Both the position numbers and the translations under genes were made by a program. A stretch of DNA of 64,000 bases from Echinicola sp. 20G (GTDB lineage Bacteria; Bacteroidota; Bacteroidia; Cytophagales; Cyclobacteriaceae). The notes beneath the pieces are model-generated. The model was not told where the DNA came from, did no database searches, and worked only from the letters and a program-made list of their open reading frames with translations. Below are positions 61,011 to 64,000 of this stretch, in pieces (position 1 is the first letter of the stretch; each line of letters opens with the position of its first letter). Where the stretch lies: positions 1,367,001-1,431,000 of the forward strand of contig NZ_AP024154.1 in the NCBI RefSeq assembly GCF_015533855.1, written 5' to 3'.

Positions 61011-61673
61011 ATGAAGAACTATTTAATAATCGTTTCAATCATCTTTTTCTGTAATCTGAATTACGGACAAGTTGCAGTCATAAAAGATGTTGATGGATTC
61101 ACTAACGTTCGAAAACTTCCTAAAATTGACTCTGAAGTCATTTACAAACTCAAAGATTATGAAGTATTTAGTTATCAAGAAAACGAAACAGAAACGGATT
61201 GGATAACTGTCAACATTTCAAAAAACAAATATCAAATGGAATGCGGAGAAGATGATACTTTTACGGGTTATATTCATAAAAGTCGTTTATGTCCAATTGA
61301 GGATTTGAATAAATACAACGGAACTGAATTTTCATTTGAGTATAAGTTAAAGGAATTTAGTCTGGAAAATAAAATTTCAGATTTTGACGGAAAATGGTTG
61401 ACTAAAATTAATGGACGTAGAATTTACGGAACTGACGGAAATATTCCTAAAACAGAAGTTGTCGGAATTGAAACCTCAATAAATGGAAAATCCATTGAGA
61501 TTCCGACTATTCTTTACGAGGATATTTTTGAATGCGACAATGATTTTGAAATTAATAAAAACAAAGGTGATTATATAGTTCATCAATGGAATAGCGATGG
61601 AGCTGGCGGATATTTAATTGTTTGGGTTTTAGGAAACGAGAAATTAAAACAACGACTGATATTAATACCATAA
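61011..61673 (+). CDS. Cassette 4 secreted protein with SH3-like domain
   Basis: The 220-residue protein has a signal peptide (ending NLNYGQ) and a bacterial SH3-like domain (VAVIKDVDGFTNVRKLPK, VIYKLKDYEVFSY, WITVNI, TGYIHKSRL). The C-terminal half is beta-rich and unassigned. Bacterial SH3 domains often bind peptidoglycan or proteins. It ends 11 bp before the cassette-end repeat. Confidence 0.75.
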   Translation: MKNYLIIVSIIFFCNLNYGQVAVIKDVDGFTNVRKLPKIDSEVIYKLKDYEVFSYQENETETDWITVNISKNKYQMECGEDDTFTGYIHKSRLCPIEDLNKYNGTEFSFEYKLKEFSLENKISDFDGKWLTKINGRRIYGTDGNIPKTEVVGIETSINGKSIEIPTILYEDIFECDNDFEINKNKGDYIVHQWNSDGAGGYLIVWVLGNEKLKQRLILIP

Positions 61674-61684
61674 ATAAAAAACGA

Positions 61685-61822
61685 TTTGCCAACAATGTAT
61701 AACCGCAATTACGGCGGATTCGACTACGTCCGAATCCACTCGGAATTGCTAACGTCTGTGATAAACCGAAAATCATTAACTTTAATCCCGTAACTGACGG
61801 TTATACGAGACCGTTAGGCATT
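61685..61822 (+). other. attC-like site 4
   Basis: Left TTTGCCAAC (61685-61693) complements its own cassette start GTTGGCAAA (60974-60982); right GTTAGGCATT (61813-61822) opens cassette 5. GTATAACCG (61697-61705) pairs with CGGTTATAC (61798-61806), with further inner stems. Confidence 0.7.
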
Positions 61823-61832
61823 ATTATTTGAC

Positions 61833-62288
61833 ATGCAAAACACATTTTCCAAATCAGATGAAGATTCAATTATTAAACATTTGGATTTCCTTGTTTCCTT
61901 ATTTAAAAGGATATTACCAATGAACATATTTATAATTATTGCATGTGCAGCCGCAGGCATTGCTCTTCAAAATATCAACATTCTGATAGCTTCGGTGTTT
62001 GCATTTATTTTGTCTGTCTATATCAATTATCAAATTTCATGGAAATGGATTATTGAATTGAAAAAAGACCTTAGAGCTGGACATAAACTGGTTGAGAAGC
62101 TCCGAGTTGTCAAAATTAAATCCACCAAAGCTTCTAAAGAAGTCATTATGAACAATGGACTTAACATTGACTTCTTTGAATTTGAAGCACATGACATTGA
62201 GACAAATGATTTGGATATGAACAGCGAGTTTGAAGTCTCATTCACCCCTAATAATAAGTTTATTCTTGACATAAAGACGCTAAATTAG
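61833..62288 (+). CDS. Cassette 5 membrane protein, unknown function
   Basis: The 151-residue protein has two adjacent membrane helices (about 28-47 and 50-70) and a C-terminal soluble part (about 75-151) with an acidic end. No motif was recognised. The ATG lies 20 bp after the cassette start, and the stop is 5 bp before the cassette-end repeat at 62294, so the gene fills the cassette. Confidence 0.7.
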   Translation: MQNTFSKSDEDSIIKHLDFLVSLFKRILPMNIFIIIACAAAGIALQNINILIASVFAFILSVYINYQISWKWIIELKKDLRAGHKLVEKLRVVKIKSTKASKEVIMNNGLNIDFFEFEAHDIETNDLDMNSEFEVSFTPNNKFILDIKTLN

Positions 62289-62293
62289 GAAAC

Positions 62294-62431
62294 AATGCCT
62301 AACATCAACTAAACGCCATGGCTGCCGGTTGGCGGATTGACAAGTCAATCCTTTTTGCTACTTTTAGGCGGACGTTCTGGTCTGCACTTCGTTTGACCGC
62401 CACGTCCGTTTAGTAAGAGCGTTAGTGGCAC
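62294..62431 (+). other. attC-like site 5
   Basis: Left AATGCCTAAC (62294-62303) complements its own cassette start GTTAGGCATT; right GTTAGTGGCAC (62421-62431) opens cassette 6. ACTAAACG (62308-62315) pairs with CGTTTAGT (62407-62414); GGATTGAC/GTCAATCC form an inner hairpin at 62334-62351. Confidence 0.7.
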
Positions 62432-62438
62432 ATTTGAT

Positions 62439-63023
62439 ATGACAGAATCCGAATTCATAGATTATTGGACAAGAGAATACCCAGAAGTATTTCCAATAGG
62501 ACATGAACTTAAATGGGTATATCCCGACAGATGGTTTAGAATTCATTGTCTACCAGAATCCAAAAGATATGCTGAAAACGAGAGTGAATATCAAATCATT
62601 TTTGACAAGCAGAATCAGCTGATCACTGACTTGATCGAAGATGGAACTGAAATAATGTTATCCTTTGGGCTTTACGTGGGAGATGACCTTATTAATGTCA
62701 ACTATAAGAAACTGACTGACTTCGGGGAATTTCAGAAAATAATGACAATTGATCTTCAAAAGGAGCGACCAGAGGATCATGAAGACGAATTGTACCTTGA
62801 GATCTTTGTCAAGCCAGGCACTTGGCGAAGGAATAAAAGAAATGAATTTCTAAAGAAAATTGCTGACGGTGAAATTAGAGTAATGTTTATTTGCCCTTCA
62901 CGAGACTGTGTGATTGTCCCGTATGACGGTGGAGTTGACATAATCGTCCAATCTACCGAGAAACGAGATCAACTGAAAAACAAATACCATGACTGGCTTT
63001 CGGAACGGGAAGACGGACTATAA
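62439..63023 (+). CDS. Cassette 6 protein, DUF3885-like
   Basis: The 194-residue soluble protein has PDRWFRIHCLPESKRYAENE near residue 29 and LIEDGTEIMLSFGLYVGDD, the pattern of DUF3885 proteins, which are common in Firmicutes and Bacteroidota and have no known function. No signal peptide or membrane helix is visible. The gene is 18 bp after the cassette start. Confidence 0.75.
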   Translation: MTESEFIDYWTREYPEVFPIGHELKWVYPDRWFRIHCLPESKRYAENESEYQIIFDKQNQLITDLIEDGTEIMLSFGLYVGDDLINVNYKKLTDFGEFQKIMTIDLQKERPEDHEDELYLEIFVKPGTWRRNKRNEFLKKIADGEIRVMFICPSRDCVIVPYDGGVDIIVQSTEKRDQLKNKYHDWLSEREDGL

Positions 63024-63370
63024 AAAGAAAAACGTGCTACAATAACTAAGCATTCGGGTGACTGGAACGGTCAAACCTTCCAAAGTGGACAGGCAGGCAT
63101 AAATGCAATGTTGAATGAAATGGTGCTGGGAATGGGGTAATTATGGGGAGAGTTTTTTTGGTGGATGTCTTGTGATAATAAGGTTCTTCTTTGTATGACT
63201 TATACACCTTCGGACAGTTTGAACTGCAGGGCAAATCCGGGCACATTTTCAATGGCCCTTTCAATGATGGTCTGACTTTTTTTTCATAGCTTAAAATGTT
63301 TAAAATTTACGATAAGGCTAATTTAGGAAGATCCGGACAATCATGCCGGCTTCCTGCTTTAGCTGGATTC
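63024..63370. other. Degenerate cassette end and unassigned DNA
   Basis: This stretch starts with GTGCTACAATAAC (63034-63046), which resembles the expected end GTGCCACTAAC of cassette 6 with one substitution and a 2-base insertion, so a broken attC-like left arm is likely. Its right arm cannot be found. The remaining about 310 bp have no gene I recognise and may be a decayed cassette. Confidence 0.45.
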
Positions 63371-63435
63371 GTTCAACAATGGCTAATGATAATGCTAAGT
63401 ACTTCCGCATTATACATAGCCGGGCTGTTGTGAAC
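63371..63435 (+). other. attC-like hairpin site 6
   Basis: GTTCAACA (63371-63378) pairs with TGTTGTGAAC (63426-63435; two extra bases), GGCTA (63381-63385) with TAGCC (63417-63421), and ATAATGC (63389-63395) with GCATTAT (63407-63413), over a loop of 11 bases. The right end GTTGTGAAC opens the next unit. Confidence 0.55.
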
Positions 63436-63449
63436 TACTTTAAGAAAGG

Positions 63450-64000
63450 ATGAGAATTACTTTTTTGATATTACTTATTACTCTACTTTATAGATTTGGA
63501 TATGCTCAATGCTTAAAGCAAGAAATTTTAGATGAAGGATTTCTAATTAAAAATTTTGAACATTCAGAAGTTATTGATGTCGATGAGATTGAAAGATTAG
63601 ACGTCTTTGAAAGGAAATTCTGGCAAAAAGATTCCCTAATAAAGGATTTTAAATTTATTATTCCTTTTGACTTTAAAAGTGGACGGGTATCCATGGATTC
63701 AGATTATGGGATTCCTGTTTATGGATTACCGGTTGGTTGCTTATATTTTGATTGCCATAGAAGATGGTTAACAATCTATCTATATTCTAAATCAAAATTT
63801 GAATTGCTAAATGATGAAGGTGGATTAGAAGAATCAATAATTAAGAATATCACAAATTATGGAAAACTTCCATATTTTTCGGATGAGCCAGAACTTGCAT
63901 ATACTGAAATTAAGATGCTTAAAAAATTTAGGATCAAAAAGGTTGAATTTATCCTTTCTAGAATTTCTTATGCATACATAGACCTGATTGAAAGTAAGGT
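63450..64000 (+). CDS. Cassette 7 secreted protein (3' partial)
   Basis: The ATG at 63450 opens a frame that runs to the window edge (183 codons, no stop). It begins with a signal peptide (MRITFLILLITLLYRFGYAQ) with cleavage near Tyr-Ala/Gln. The mature part is mixed alpha/beta with FRIKKVEFILSRISYAY near the end; no family is recognised. It continues the array of small genes in the same orientation and lies 15 bp after the attC-like hairpin. Confidence 0.65.
   Translation, partial: MRITFLILLITLLYRFGYAQCLKQEILDEGFLIKNFEHSEVIDVDEIERLDVFERKFWQKDSLIKDFKFIIPFDFKSGRVSMDSDYGIPVYGLPVGCLYFDCHRRWLTIYLYSKSKFELLNDEGGLEESIIKNITNYGKLPYFSDEPELAYTEIKMLKKFRIKKVEFILSRISYAYIDLIESK

Noticed and set aside
53361..64000. 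Prophage
   Set aside because: No capsid, portal, terminase, tail or lysis genes; only a recombinase, IS elements and small unrelated genes.

Overview
The window looks like a chromosomal segment of a Bacteroidota bacterium, most likely order Cytophagales, family Cyclobacteriaceae (Algoriphagus/Echinicola-like). Supporting signs are a moderate-to-low GC content, TAnnTTTG-type -7 promoter boxes, weak ribosome binding sites, many short-leader genes, a TonB-dependent receptor with a carboxypeptidase-regulatory-like N-terminus, a LytS/LytTR pair, GH16 and sulfatase lipoproteins and a GPP34 (GOLPH3-like) protein. The genus is inference; no rRNA or tRNA gene was recognised.

Layout. 1-8.4 kb: end of an SDR gene, a PLP decarboxylase, small conserved proteins, a PLD-family protein, a DUF3037/HipA-like pair, a NucS-like nuclease with a MutT-type NUDIX enzyme, a HAD phosphatase and YjbQ. 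8.8-13.2 kb: radA and polA, with a possible micro-ORF between them. 13.5-21 kb: a TonB-dependent siderophore-type receptor, an amidase and a LytS/LytTR two-component cluster with a lipoprotein. 21-34.4 kb: membrane and envelope genes (GPP34, metallophosphoesterase, glycosyltransferase, LuxR-type regulator, K+ channel, ChaN-like, MscS, GH16). 34.5-38.6 kb: peroxiredoxin-like protein, then an HxlR regulator divergent from a nitroreductase-DoxX operon across a triple half-site operator, then a methyltransferase. 38.9-40 kb: a WG-repeat protein built from near-identical 114-bp units. 40-53.3 kb: TIM-barrel isomerase-like protein, RDD protein, rhomboid protease, tag, two secreted proteins next to a membrane AraC regulator, sulfatase, MutS-like ATPase, a 50-residue membrane protein and purK-purE.

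53.3-64 kb is an accessory region and the most interesting part. A tyrosine recombinase, with two HARP-like modules in front of the catalytic domain and without the usual IntI-specific insertion, is followed in the same orientation by at least seven small, mostly unknown genes. Each of the first five units begins with GTT-(N) and ends with the reverse complement of its own beginning (9-10 of 9-10 bases). Between them lie hairpin-forming sites of about 65-138 bp. This is the logic of integron gene cassettes and attC sites, run by a recombinase that is not a standard IntI. Two identical IS110-family elements sit in the same relative position in two different cassettes, 10-12 bp after the cassette's first base. 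Each has a structured non-coding left end that may encode a bridge RNA. The array runs off the right edge of the window.

The left 44 kb also carry 19 exact copies of the 9-mer TGTGGATAA/TTATCCACA (the DnaA-box consensus), against less than one expected, while the last 20 kb have none.
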